DNA of 14,000 bases, from NCBI GenBank assembly GCA_964603125.1, contig CAZRUA010000094.1, forward strand, positions 1 to 14,000. Direction: 5' to 3'. This stretch comes from CAZRUA01 sp964603125. GTDB lineage: Bacteria > Bacteroidota > Bacteroidia > B-17B0 > Aurantibacillaceae. The notes beneath the pieces are model-generated. The model had not been told where the DNA came from, did no database searches, and saw only the letters and a list, made by a program, of their open reading frames with translations. A program made the position numbers and the translations under genes. This document shows positions 6,624 through 13,529 of the stretch, in pieces (position 1 is the first letter of the stretch; every line of letters starts with the position of its first letter).

Positions 6624-7034
6624 ATGGCAAAACAACAATCGGGCGCAGCAGCAGCAAAGGCTACAGCAAAAAAGAGAGTAGTAAAAGTTGAGGCAGTAGG
6701 ACAAGCGCACATTAATGCAACATTTAACAACATCATTATCTCGTTAACAAACAACGCTGGTCAAGTAATTTCTTGGAGTAGTGCTGGTAAAATGGGATTC
6801 CGTGGTTCTAAAAAGAACACTCCGTATGCAGCTCAATTAGCAGCTACAGATTGCGGTAAAGTAGCTTTTGAAGCTGGTTTACGTAAAGTAAAGGTTTTTG
6901 TAAAAGGACCAGGAGCAGGAAGAGAATCAGCAATACGTTCAATTGGAACAGTTGGTATCGAAGTAAGTGAAATCATGGATATTACTCCAATTCCACACAA
7001 CGGTTGCCGTCCTCCAAAGCGTCGTCGCGTATAG
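6624..7034 (+). CDS. rpsK: 30S ribosomal protein uS11
   Basis: Small-subunit platform protein S11, near the mRNA exit and the E site. It is 136 residues, slightly longer than the usual 129 because of an Ala/Lys-rich N terminus (residues 1-22). The core shows HINATFNNIIISLTNNAGQV, SSAGKMGFRGSKKNTPYAAQ, KGPGAGRESAIR and the invariant C terminus ITPIPHNGCRPPKRRRV. It is followed by the longest gap of the ribosomal cluster (111 nt), which holds foldable RNA ahead of rpsD. Confidence 0.98.
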   Translation: MAKQQSGAAAAKATAKKRVVKVEAVGQAHINATFNNIIISLTNNAGQVISWSSAGKMGFRGSKKNTPYAAQLAATDCGKVAFEAGLRKVKVFVKGPGAGRESAIRSIGTVGIEVSEIMDITPIPHNGCRPPKRRRV

Positions 7035-7044
7035 TGATTAGTTA

Positions 7045-7096
7045 AACTAGGTAAAATCCGGAAACAAATAGTTTCTGTGGCTAGTTGGGAAACTAG
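7045..7096 (+). promoter_or_regulatory. Candidate rpsD leader with alternative hairpins
   Basis: The rpsK-rpsD gap holds two clear hairpins. Hairpin 1 pairs 7059-7065 with 7071-7077 around loop AAATA, with two further pairs beyond a bulge. Hairpin 2 is CTAGTT (7081-7086) with AACTAG (7091-7096) around GGGA, a GNRA tetraloop. The sequence AACTAG also occurs at 7045-7050, so CTAGTT could pair there instead, enclosing hairpin 1. No T-tract follows. S4 represses its own mRNA in E. coli and B. subtilis, so an S4-sensing leader is a reasonable guess, not shown. Confidence 0.45.
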
Positions 7097-7145
7097 ACTT
7101 AGTAGTAAATAAAAACAAAAGTTTTAAAAAGAAAAATAAAGAAAA

Positions 7146-7751
7146 ATGGCAAGGTATATTGGTCCAAAGTCGAAAATTGCACGTAAGTTTAAAGAGCCTA
7201 TTTTTGGCCCAGACAAAGCATTAGAGAAAAAAAATTACCCTCCGGGGCAACATGGTTTAGCAAAAAAACGTGCTAAACAATCAGAATACGCTATCCAATT
7301 AATGGAAAAGCAAAAAGCAAAATACACTTATGGTATTTTGGAGCGTCAGTTTGCTAAAACTTTTGGTTTAGCTGCTCGTGCTCACGGTATCACTGGTGAA
7401 GTATTATTACAATTATGCGAGTCTCGTTTAGATAACGTAGTTTACCGTATGGGAATTGCGCCATCTCGTAGTGGAGCTCGTCAATTAGTTTCTCACAAAC
7501 ACATTACAGTTAATGGTTCAGTAGTTAATATCCCTTCTTACATGTTAAAACCAGGTGATGTTATCGAAGTACGTGAGAAATCTAAATCATTAGAAGCTAT
7601 TCAAAATTCAACTGCAGGTGCTGGAAGCAAGTATTCTTGGATTGATTTTGATGCTAAAAATTTAGTTGGTAAATTTATTCAACGCCCTGAGCGTTCTCAA
7701 ATACCTGAGAACATTAAGGAACAATTAATCGTTGAATTGTACTCTAAATAA
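7146..7751 (+). CDS. rpsD: 30S ribosomal protein uS4, zinc-independent form
   Basis: Small-subunit protein S4, a primary 16S rRNA binder that starts assembly of the body; in E. coli and B. subtilis it also represses translation of its own mRNA. It is 201 residues. It begins MARYIGPKSKIARKFKEPIF and has YPPGQHG (residues 31-37). The S4 RNA-binding domain is clear: CESRLDNVVYRMGIAPSRSG followed by ARQLVSHKHITVNG and PSYMLKPGDVIEVREKSK. The N terminus lacks the four zinc-binding cysteines found in some S4 proteins. It is preceded by a 111-nt structured gap. Confidence 0.98.
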   Translation: MARYIGPKSKIARKFKEPIFGPDKALEKKNYPPGQHGLAKKRAKQSEYAIQLMEKQKAKYTYGILERQFAKTFGLAARAHGITGEVLLQLCESRLDNVVYRMGIAPSRSGARQLVSHKHITVNGSVVNIPSYMLKPGDVIEVREKSKSLEAIQNSTAGAGSKYSWIDFDAKNLVGKFIQRPERSQIPENIKEQLIVELYSK

Positions 7752-7802
7752 AATTAAAGAGCTTTTAAATTAATTATTCATTAACTAAATTATAATATAA
7801 AC

Positions 7803-8795
7803 ATGGCAATTTTAGCTTTTCAGCGCCCAGATAAAGTAATTTTAATTAACTCAAGTGAAACTGAGGGTCAATTCGAATTCCGTCCATTAGAACAAGGTTA
7901 CGGGATAACAGTTGGTAATGCATTACGCAGAATATTACTTTCTTCGTTAGAAGGTTTCGCGATTACTTCAATTCGCATTGAAGGAGTTGATCATGAGTTT
8001 TCTACTATCAAAGGTGTTGTTGAAGATGTAACGGAAATTATTTTAAATTTAAAACAAATCCGTTTCAAAAAACAATTAGATAACCACGATAACGAAAAAG
8101 CTGTTTGTACTTTAACTGGTAAGGATACTATTACTGCAGGTGATATTGGTAAATTTTTAAATGGTTTCCAAGTTTTAAATCCTGATTTAGTTATTGCACA
8201 CTGCGAACCAAATGTTAAAATTAAATTAGATTTAACAATTGAAAAAGGTCGTGGATATGTTCCAGCTGAAGAAAATAAATCTACTAGCGCGCCACACGGT
8301 GTTATAGCTATCGATTCTATCTACACTCCAATTCGTAACGTAAAATACCACGTTGAGAACTACCGTGTTGAACAAAAAACTGACTACGAAAAATTAGTTA
8401 TTGATATTACAACTGATGGTTCAATCCATCCAAAAGAAGCTTTAAAAGAAGCTGCTAAAATCCTAATCCACCACTTTATGTTATTCAGTGATGAGCGTAT
8501 CACTTTAGACACTGAAGAGAAGAGTGCTGATAGCGAGTTTGATGAGTCATCATTACACATGCGTCAGTTATTAAAAACTAAGTTAGTTGATATGGATTTA
8601 TCAGTACGCGCATTAAATTGCTTAAAAGCGGCTGACGTTGAAACATTAGGTGAACTTGTATCATTCAATAAAAACGATCTATTGAAGTTCCGTAACTTTG
8701 GTAAAAAGTCTTTAACTGAATTAGAAGACTTAGTTCAAGCTAAGGGTTTACAATTTGGAATGAACGTAGCAAAGTATAAATTAGACAAAGAATAA
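7803..8795 (+). CDS. rpoA: RNA polymerase alpha subunit
   Basis: Alpha subunit, whose dimer nucleates assembly of beta and beta' and whose C-terminal domain contacts activators and upstream promoter DNA. It is 330 residues, standard for Bacteroidota. The N-terminal assembly domain contains GYGITVGNALRRILLSSLEG (32-51), SIRIEGVDHEFSTIKGVVED (56-75) and NYRVEQKTDYEKLVIDITTD later on. The C-terminal domain (about 261-320) shows LSVRALNCLKAADVETLGEL and FRNFGKKSLTELEDLV, the helix-hairpin-helix region with the DNA-binding Arg. It lies 51 nt after rpsD and 71 nt before rplQ. Confidence 0.98.
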   Translation: MAILAFQRPDKVILINSSETEGQFEFRPLEQGYGITVGNALRRILLSSLEGFAITSIRIEGVDHEFSTIKGVVEDVTEIILNLKQIRFKKQLDNHDNEKAVCTLTGKDTITAGDIGKFLNGFQVLNPDLVIAHCEPNVKIKLDLTIEKGRGYVPAEENKSTSAPHGVIAIDSIYTPIRNVKYHVENYRVEQKTDYEKLVIDITTDGSIHPKEALKEAAKILIHHFMLFSDERITLDTEEKSADSEFDESSLHMRQLLKTKLVDMDLSVRALNCLKAADVETLGELVSFNKNDLLKFRNFGKKSLTELEDLVQAKGLQFGMNVAKYKLDKE

Positions 8796-8817
8796 TAAAA
8801 TTAGAAGATAGAAAGTT

Positions 8818-8863
8818 AGATTTAAGAAGTTAAATCTGGCTTCTTAAATCAAAAATCTTAAAT
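8818..8863 (+). promoter_or_regulatory. Competing inverted repeats in the rpoA-rplQ gap
   Basis: Two perfect, mutually exclusive stems overlap here. AGATTTAA (8818-8825) can pair with TTAAATCT (8830-8837) around loop GAAG. Alternatively GATTTAAGAAG (8819-8829) can pair with CTTCTTAAATC (8840-8850), 11 pairs around a 10-nt loop. A third partner, TCTTAAAT (8856-8863), lies just before the rplQ ATG at 8867 and can also pair with ATTTAAGA (8820-8827). No T-tract follows, so this is not a terminator. The layout suggests an RNA switch or start-site masking for rplQ; this is inferred from pairing only. Confidence 0.45.
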
Positions 8864-8866
8864 AAA

Positions 8867-9355
8867 ATGAGACACGGAGATAAAATAAATAATTTAGGTC
8901 GCAAGAGTGCACACCGTAAATCAATGTTGGCTAACATGGCTATTTCTTTAATCGAGAATAAGCGTATTTTTACAACTACAGCTAAAGCAAAAGCTTTACG
9001 TACTTATGTTGAGCCACTTTTAACAAAAAGTAAAGAAGATTCAACTGCTAACCGTCGTTTAGTATTTGCATACTTAAAAAATAAAGAAGCAGTAGCTGAA
9101 TTATTTAAAGGAGTTGCAGTTAAAATTGCTGATCGTAAAGGTGGTTATACTCGTATCATCAAAACTGGATCTCGTCCGGGTGATGCTGCTGATTTAGCTA
9201 TGATTGAATTAGTTGATTTTAACGAATTATATAGCAACAACAAAAACGCTGCTACTGAGAAAAAAGCTAAAACAACTCGTAGAAGTCGTGGTACTAAAAA
9301 AGCTACTACAGCTAAAACTGATAGTGCTGAAACTAAAGAAGAAGGAGCTGAATAA
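8867..9355 (+). CDS. rplQ: 50S ribosomal protein bL17 with C-terminal extension
   Basis: Large-subunit protein L17, near the peptide exit tunnel. The core (about residues 1-118) is standard: MRHGDKINNLGRKSAHRKSM, then ANMAISLIENKRIFTTTAKA with KALRTYVEPLLTKSK, and GGYTRIIKTGSRPGDAADLA before MIELVDFN. After residue 120 comes a low-complexity tail of about 42 residues rich in Lys, Ala, Thr and Glu, making 162 in total against about 120-130 in E. coli-type L17. Such tails are common in Bacteroidota. It is the last gene of the ribosomal cluster and is followed by a strong terminator 25 nt behind its stop. Confidence 0.97.
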   Translation: MRHGDKINNLGRKSAHRKSMLANMAISLIENKRIFTTTAKAKALRTYVEPLLTKSKEDSTANRRLVFAYLKNKEAVAELFKGVAVKIADRKGGYTRIIKTGSRPGDAADLAMIELVDFNELYSNNKNAATEKKAKTTRRSRGTKKATTAKTDSAETKEEGAE

Positions 9356-9379
9356 TAATTCAAATCTTATAAATAAATT

Positions 9380-9414
9380 AAAACGCCTTAAATTCAATTT
9401 TAAGGCGTTTTTTT
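9380..9414 (+). terminator. Intrinsic terminator of the ribosomal operon
   Basis: AAACGCCTTAAA (9381-9392) pairs perfectly with TTTAAGGCGTTT (9399-9410) around loop TTCAAT, with one further A-T pair outside (9380/9411). Seven T follow at 9408-9414. It ends transcription 25 nt after rplQ. On the - strand the stem is followed by a T-rich stretch (TTTTAATTTATTT), so it may also stop the converging DUF3472 transcript. Confidence 0.93.
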
Positions 9415-9419
9415 ATTTC

Positions 9420-9557
9420 TTAAGCTTTCCCTTGTTCTGCAACTAAGAGTGGTTTAGAATGCTTTAATTTTGCTTTCTCGAGCTGTTTTCCTGTGCGATA
9501 TCTAATGAAACTATTGGATGCTATAAAGACTTGGAATTTTTTGTGTTTGCACTTAAA
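9420..9557 (-). other. Open frame continuing past the stop of the DUF3472 gene
   Basis: On the - strand, directly after the TAA at 9558-9560 and in the same frame, 45 sense codons run to a TAA at 9420-9422. The reading includes FKCKHKKFQVFIASN and GKQLEKAKLKHSKPLL, with no Met and no motif I recognise. It could be a decayed C-terminal end of the upstream gene, the remnant of another gene, or chance. It ends 6 nt before the terminator stem. Nothing else of note is seen between the terminator and the DUF3472 gene. Confidence 0.25.
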
Positions 9558-10844
9558 TTAATTTATGGGTAATTGATTTAAATTTACTATGGGCTTTGTT
9601 TTTGTTTTTTTGCGCAGCAATTGAGTGCCTTTAGGCATGGTTTTATTGGAGAATCCCATTGCCTTTAAATAAAATGAAGTATTAATTGCACCACCAATAT
9701 AATCTCTTCTATATCCTATACTTCCTGTATTATCAATAGAATAGTCTGCTTTTTCAATTTCAATCCAATCCCCATTTACTGTCCTTATCCATTGGTTTCC
9801 ATAAAGACCTTTTCTTTCAATATTTCCTGTTTCAGGATCTAAATTTTCTAGAAATGAATATAAACCTTTTAAATAGCTAAGCGTTTTAGGGCGACTAAAC
9901 GTAGCTATTAAAATCCATTTACCATTTTCGGTATCAAAGAAATATGCGGTAAAATTGGTGAAGTTGTTATTTGTTGGTTTTGCTTTAAGTAAAAATTTAT
10001 ACGTGGTTTCTGTTTTCCAATTATAGGTTAAATAACTTTGTGAGCCCGCACCTTCAAATCCAAATTCGCCTACATAAACACTATTTCCTTTGCTTATTAA
10101 TTTTATTTTTTCCTCTTCTGGAATATCTTTTGGATTTTCGGCTTTATTCGGACTCCAAACTGAGAATAATATTCTTCTTTCTCCGCTTGGAATAACCTGC
10201 ATTCCAAAGTACCCAAAACTAAAGCCGTTAGCCATAAAATAGGATCCTATCACATCATTTCCTTTTGGAACTGTAACTTCATTGTAAAAATATTCAATTG
10301 AAGAATCAGTAGGCATAATGTATGATAAGTGTGAGCTTGGTCCTCTCCGTCCCCAATAAAAAAAATCATTTTCATTGCTTTTTACATAGCTTAGGTCGTT
10401 TTCGGTGCCATTGTAAACAAGGTTTAAGCTTTCTATTTCACAAAAATATTCACCTTTTTTTTCTACACCTTCTACGTTAACTGTATAATAACCTTCTGTT
10501 TTGAAGTCAAACTCTCCCAACTTAATTTCGCTATAGTTTTCCTTTATATCGAAGGTTTGAGTTTTGCCTAACATGCTTACTTTTATTTTACTTGCGGCCT
10601 TAATGTTTTTAATATTGGCACTAATATTTATTTTTTTCGGGCTATTTACACGAAAATATATTATGCAGATAGCCTCTTTTTTTGTCCAGTTTACTAGACC
10701 ATCCTTTTTTATTTCTGCACCAGGAGTTTTATCTTTTATCCAAGCGTTTCCTCCAAGTGCTAATTCACATTTTATTTGTGAGAATGTATCGAATGTGCAG
10801 AATAAAAGTAAAAACATAAAGGATAATCTAGTATATGTAATCAT
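9558..10844 (-). CDS. Secreted DUF3472-family protein
   Basis: A 428-residue exported protein of unknown function. Residues 1-23 form a signal peptide (hydrophobic FMFLLLFCTF, likely cut around FSQ/IK); no lipobox is seen, so it is probably soluble in the periplasm or outside. Residues about 25-145 form a beta-rich N-terminal domain resembling the DUF5077 part that often precedes DUF3472. The DUF3472 core follows (about 170-400): SYFMANGFSFGYFGMQV, GERRILFSVWSP, GEFGFEGAGSQSYLTYNW, TFSRPKTLSYLKGLYSFLEN and GNQWIRTVNG. These assignments are from memory of the family. The gene lies 123 nt downstream of the fatty acid hydroxylase gene, in a gap without a clear promoter or terminator, and converges with rplQ. 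Family members are common in Bacteroidota; their substrate is unknown to me. Confidence 0.8.
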   Translation of the reverse strand: MITYTRLSFMFLLLFCTFDTFSQIKCELALGGNAWIKDKTPGAEIKKDGLVNWTKKEAICIIYFRVNSPKKINISANIKNIKAASKIKVSMLGKTQTFDIKENYSEIKLGEFDFKTEGYYTVNVEGVEKKGEYFCEIESLNLVYNGTENDLSYVKSNENDFFYWGRRGPSSHLSYIMPTDSSIEYFYNEVTVPKGNDVIGSYFMANGFSFGYFGMQVIPSGERRILFSVWSPNKAENPKDIPEEEKIKLISKGNSVYVGEFGFEGAGSQSYLTYNWKTETTYKFLLKAKPTNNNFTNFTAYFFDTENGKWILIATFSRPKTLSYLKGLYSFLENLDPETGNIERKGLYGNQWIRTVNGDWIEIEKADYSIDNTGSIGYRRDYIGGAINTSFYLKAMGFSNKTMPKGTQLLRKKTKTKPIVNLNQLPIN

Positions 10845-10967
10845 TTGTTTTTTAATTTAAATTTAAAGGTCTTTGGTTTGTTCAACCTTGACCGCATAAA
10901 AGTAATATTTATTGATGTTTATCTTAAGTGTATTGCAAGTAACAAAGTGCTTCTCTTTTCAATAATT

Positions 10968-11741
10968 TTATCCTTTATATTTCATCTTTCCTTTAAACAA
11001 ATCTATGAAACCATGAAAAACTAATTTAATGGGGTTATAACTTACAAAACCATCAGTTGTTCCGTAAACAGGTTTTTCAGTTTCGGCTTGATAGGTTTTA
11101 AAAATTCTGTCCCAAATCATTAAAAAACCACCAAAATTTTTGTCAATATAAATTTTATTAGAACCATGATGAACGCGATGCGCAGAAGGTGTATCGATAA
11201 TGCCTTCTACCTTGCCTAGTTTTCCTACAAACTCAGTGTGCAATAAAAATTGATACAACAAATTAAAGGCATAACACAAAACAATTATATGAGGTTTAAT
11301 TCCTACTAGAGCTAAAGGCATAAAAAAGAAAGGACCAATAAAAGAACTGAACCAATTTAAACGATAAGAAGTTGTTAAGTTCATTGTTTGCCCCGAATGA
11401 TGCACAACATGAAAAGCCCACAGTGGTTTCCAAACATGAGAGATGCGATGAAACCAATAATAAATAAAATCAACAAGAATAAAAGTAAGTATGTACACCC
11501 ATGGTTTATTAGGGAAATCAAATAAAGCAAAGCTATAGGCAAAACCCATAAGTGCCACTTGAAAACCAGTTGACAAATATTTAGTCAATATAAACCCTGC
11601 AACGATTCCTAAATTTGCTAATGTTTCTTTAAGAGAATAAACTTTTTTATTCTCTACTATACTCCAAATAATTTCGGCAGTTACCAGCACGGCAATTATT
11701 ACTAGTGCCCAAGGTTTATATTGACCAAATACAAATTCCAT
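10968..11741 (-). CDS. Fatty acid hydroxylase / sterol desaturase family membrane protein
   Basis: An integral-membrane di-iron oxygenase, 257 residues, of the family that hydroxylates or desaturates lipids with O2. The three histidine clusters are intact: HRISH (98-102), HVVHH (111-115) and HRVHH (188-192), with an extra LLHTE at 167-170. Hydrophobic segments lie at about 12-28, 44-75, 81-97, 132-147 and 150-166, so the His boxes face the cytoplasm. The conserved PSAHRVHHGSN and KNFGGFLMIWDRIFKTY blocks place it firmly in the family. The substrate cannot be read from the sequence; a membrane lipid or carotenoid is possible. It starts 3 nt behind the stop of the PKD/T9SS protein gene, so the two are probably co-transcribed. 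Translation begins at the only ATG that fits. Confidence 0.9.
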   Translation of the reverse strand: MEFVFGQYKPWALVIIAVLVTAEIIWSIVENKKVYSLKETLANLGIVAGFILTKYLSTGFQVALMGFAYSFALFDFPNKPWVYILTFILVDFIYYWFHRISHVWKPLWAFHVVHHSGQTMNLTTSYRLNWFSSFIGPFFFMPLALVGIKPHIIVLCYAFNLLYQFLLHTEFVGKLGKVEGIIDTPSAHRVHHGSNKIYIDKNFGGFLMIWDRIFKTYQAETEKPVYGTTDGFVSYNPIKLVFHGFIDLFKGKMKYKG

Positions 11742-11744
11742 ACT

Positions 11745-13352
11745 TTATTTTGTTATAATTATTTTTCTTCTCGAAACACTATAACCTTCTTCAATTCTTA
11801 GATAATAAACACCCGCTGCAATTTCCTTCGTATCAACTACCAAAGAAGACTGATTGCAATTATTAATTCGAATTACCTCTTTACCCATTGCGTCAGTAAA
11901 ACTTAAATTGTAGGTTTGATTATCTGATTGATGACGGATAGTTATTTCATTTGAAGCCGGTATCGGGTATATTTCAATGGTATTCATATTTTCGATGGAT
12001 TGCAGGGAAACAAGTAAAGGATTAATTACAATAGTTAAATCCATGGTATCAGTTGATACACTATTCCCAGCAATTAATCTTACAGAATAACTTCCCGCAG
12101 TAGCAAAAACATGGCTAGGGTTAGCAAGCGCAGAAACATTAGAAGAACCGCTTGATGGATCGCCAAAATTCCAAATACTGCCGGTATAATGCGCGCTTGT
12201 GTTTGTAAACGTAACTATATCGCCTTCGTAAATTGTTACGGGTAGATAGGTGAAATTTGCAACAGGAGCTACAGTGTCTCTAATGTTTACTGGTAAAATT
12301 AAAGTGTCTGACAATAAACCATTATATGCAATAAGCTTTACATTGTAAATACCAGGATTTACAAATTGATGAAGAGGATTATTTGCAGTTGAATTATTAT
12401 TAACTCCACTTGCCACATCATCAAAATTCCAGGTATAACTTGTAGCATTTGTACTTAAATTTTGGAACAAAACAGTATCACCCATAAATGGACTCACAGG
12501 ATAATAAACAAACAAGGCGTTTGGTTGAAAATATTGTTTGTTATCCATGTATTCAACTCGGTTTGTTACATAAACACTACCAACCTTAATTTGATAAACA
12601 GTAAGAACAGGATAACCTTTTGATGGATCAAGCCATTTTAGTTCTCTAGTGTAAATAGTATCTTGAACTGGCTGAAGCGTATCAACAGCGATAGAATCAA
12701 TTTGCATTAAATATGATTCTAGTTTTAAAGTGTTTGGGAAATTACCATATGGAGTTGTAACGCTTCCCCAACCAGTTACTCGGTTAACACGTTTTATCGA
12801 TGACTCTCTGTAATACAAACTCGAAATATTAGTGGTAAAGGATGACAAACTCGAATCCACATTTCCGTAATTTAGTGGTAATTTATAAACTACATCAGCA
12901 TTTGAATAAACATTTTTAATGCTTAATGTAGTTGAACCTACTCCTATTTTATAAGATGAGGCGCGTTGTTCCATCGCACTCGAGCTAGTATGAAAATAAT
13001 CATTAGGGTCACTGTATTGTAAATTACTTACCATAATGGTTCGGCCATCAGTTGATGAAGTATTTACATTGGACGAATTGTAGAGATAAGGCCATTGTGC
13101 AATGGTAAAACCAGTTTGATTTGACGCTCTCCATGCTAATTGCCTTTGAGTTGTTCCAACAAGTGCTGAGTAATCCCAAAATACATTTGCACCTGTAGTG
13201 TCAAAATTTTGTCCGCCTAATTGAGCGCCTGTAAGATAAAGCGTATCTCCATTGACCGATAGATCAGCAGAGGTGTAAGTGCTTTGAGCAAAGCCAATTT
13301 TAGCTGTTAGCAATAAGGTTAATGAACCTAGTAATTGTAATTTTCTTTTCAT
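11745..13352 (-). CDS. Secreted PKD-domain protein with T9SS C-terminal sorting domain
   Basis: A 535-residue secreted or surface protein. Residues 1-23 are a signal peptide (basic MKRK, hydrophobic LLGSLTLLLTA, cut near GFAQ/S). Residues 24-275 are a beta-rich region I do not recognise. Two PKD-like immunoglobulin folds follow at about 280-357 and 363-445, marked by YTWNFDDVASG and IWNFGDPSSGSS. The end (about 458-535) is a type A T9SS sorting domain: IEIYPIPASNEITI, then DAMGKEV, and VDTKEIAAGVYYLRIEEG with a basic end KIIITK. It would pass through Sec, then T9SS, with the sorting domain removed. No enzyme motif is visible, so an adhesive or structural role is the default guess. It shares a control region with the divergent sensor-like gene and is followed after 3 nt by the hydroxylase gene. 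Confidence 0.88.
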   Translation of the reverse strand: MKRKLQLLGSLTLLLTAKIGFAQSTYTSADLSVNGDTLYLTGAQLGGQNFDTTGANVFWDYSALVGTTQRQLAWRASNQTGFTIAQWPYLYNSSNVNTSSTDGRTIMVSNLQYSDPNDYFHTSSSAMEQRASSYKIGVGSTTLSIKNVYSNADVVYKLPLNYGNVDSSLSSFTTNISSLYYRESSIKRVNRVTGWGSVTTPYGNFPNTLKLESYLMQIDSIAVDTLQPVQDTIYTRELKWLDPSKGYPVLTVYQIKVGSVYVTNRVEYMDNKQYFQPNALFVYYPVSPFMGDTVLFQNLSTNATSYTWNFDDVASGVNNNSTANNPLHQFVNPGIYNVKLIAYNGLLSDTLILPVNIRDTVAPVANFTYLPVTIYEGDIVTFTNTSAHYTGSIWNFGDPSSGSSNVSALANPSHVFATAGSYSVRLIAGNSVSTDTMDLTIVINPLLVSLQSIENMNTIEIYPIPASNEITIRHQSDNQTYNLSFTDAMGKEVIRINNCNQSSLVVDTKEIAAGVYYLRIEEGYSVSRRKIIITK

Positions 13353-13416
13353 GTTTTAATTCTATTATGTATTTGTGAGGTCAAATTTCTATTATCACGT
13401 GATGATTAAGAAAAAT

Positions 13417-13503
13417 TTTCAATCAAACGAGGAATGATTTCAACCAATGGTAAATCAAACATGGAATGCATTTGGTTGAATAAAAAAAGCATTTCGTTGA
13501 AAT
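13417..13503. repeat. Dyad-symmetric array of four TTTCAAC-like boxes, 21-bp period
   Basis: Boxes on the + strand: TTTCAATCAA at 13417 and TTTCAACCAA at 13438 (21 bp apart). Boxes on the - strand: GCATTTGGTTGAA from 13468 and GCATTTCGTTGAA from 13489 (again 21 bp apart). The outer pair and the inner pair share the same centre, 13459.5. The inner pair includes a perfect 9-bp inverted repeat (TTCAACCAA 13439-13447, TTGGTTGAA 13472-13480). Between them a further direct repeat is seen, AATCAAACGAGGAATG at 13421 and AATCAAACATGGAATG at 13453 (14 of 16 equal, 32 bp apart). Two-turn spacing fits protein binding on one DNA face. Confidence 0.7.
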
Positions 13504-13529
13504 ACAACTATAGACGTTAAGGTTTTTAT

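Noticed and set aside
6587..7775. AGCTTTTAAA found shortly after both the rpsM and rpsD stops
   Set aside because: Short AT-rich word, no shared context or structure; probably coincidence.
9213..9446. 77-codon + strand open frame across the end of rplQ
   Set aside because: It is a shifted reading of the repetitive L17 tail and runs through the terminator; leucine/lysine-rich without any family features.
10564..10860. 98-codon + strand open frame opposite the DUF3472 gene
   Set aside because: It is antisense to the signal peptide and N-terminal domain of a clear gene; the hydrophobic look comes from complementing Lys/Asn-rich codons.
10845..10967. Promoter for the DUF3472 gene in the 123-nt gap
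   Set aside because: The best match on the - strand (TACTTTTA) differs from TAnnTTTG and has no TTG at the right distance; nothing I could defend.
13417..13503. Repeat cluster as a CRISPR array
   Set aside because: Units are about 10-13 bp, on both strands and imperfect, without repeat-spacer regularity; operator-like instead.
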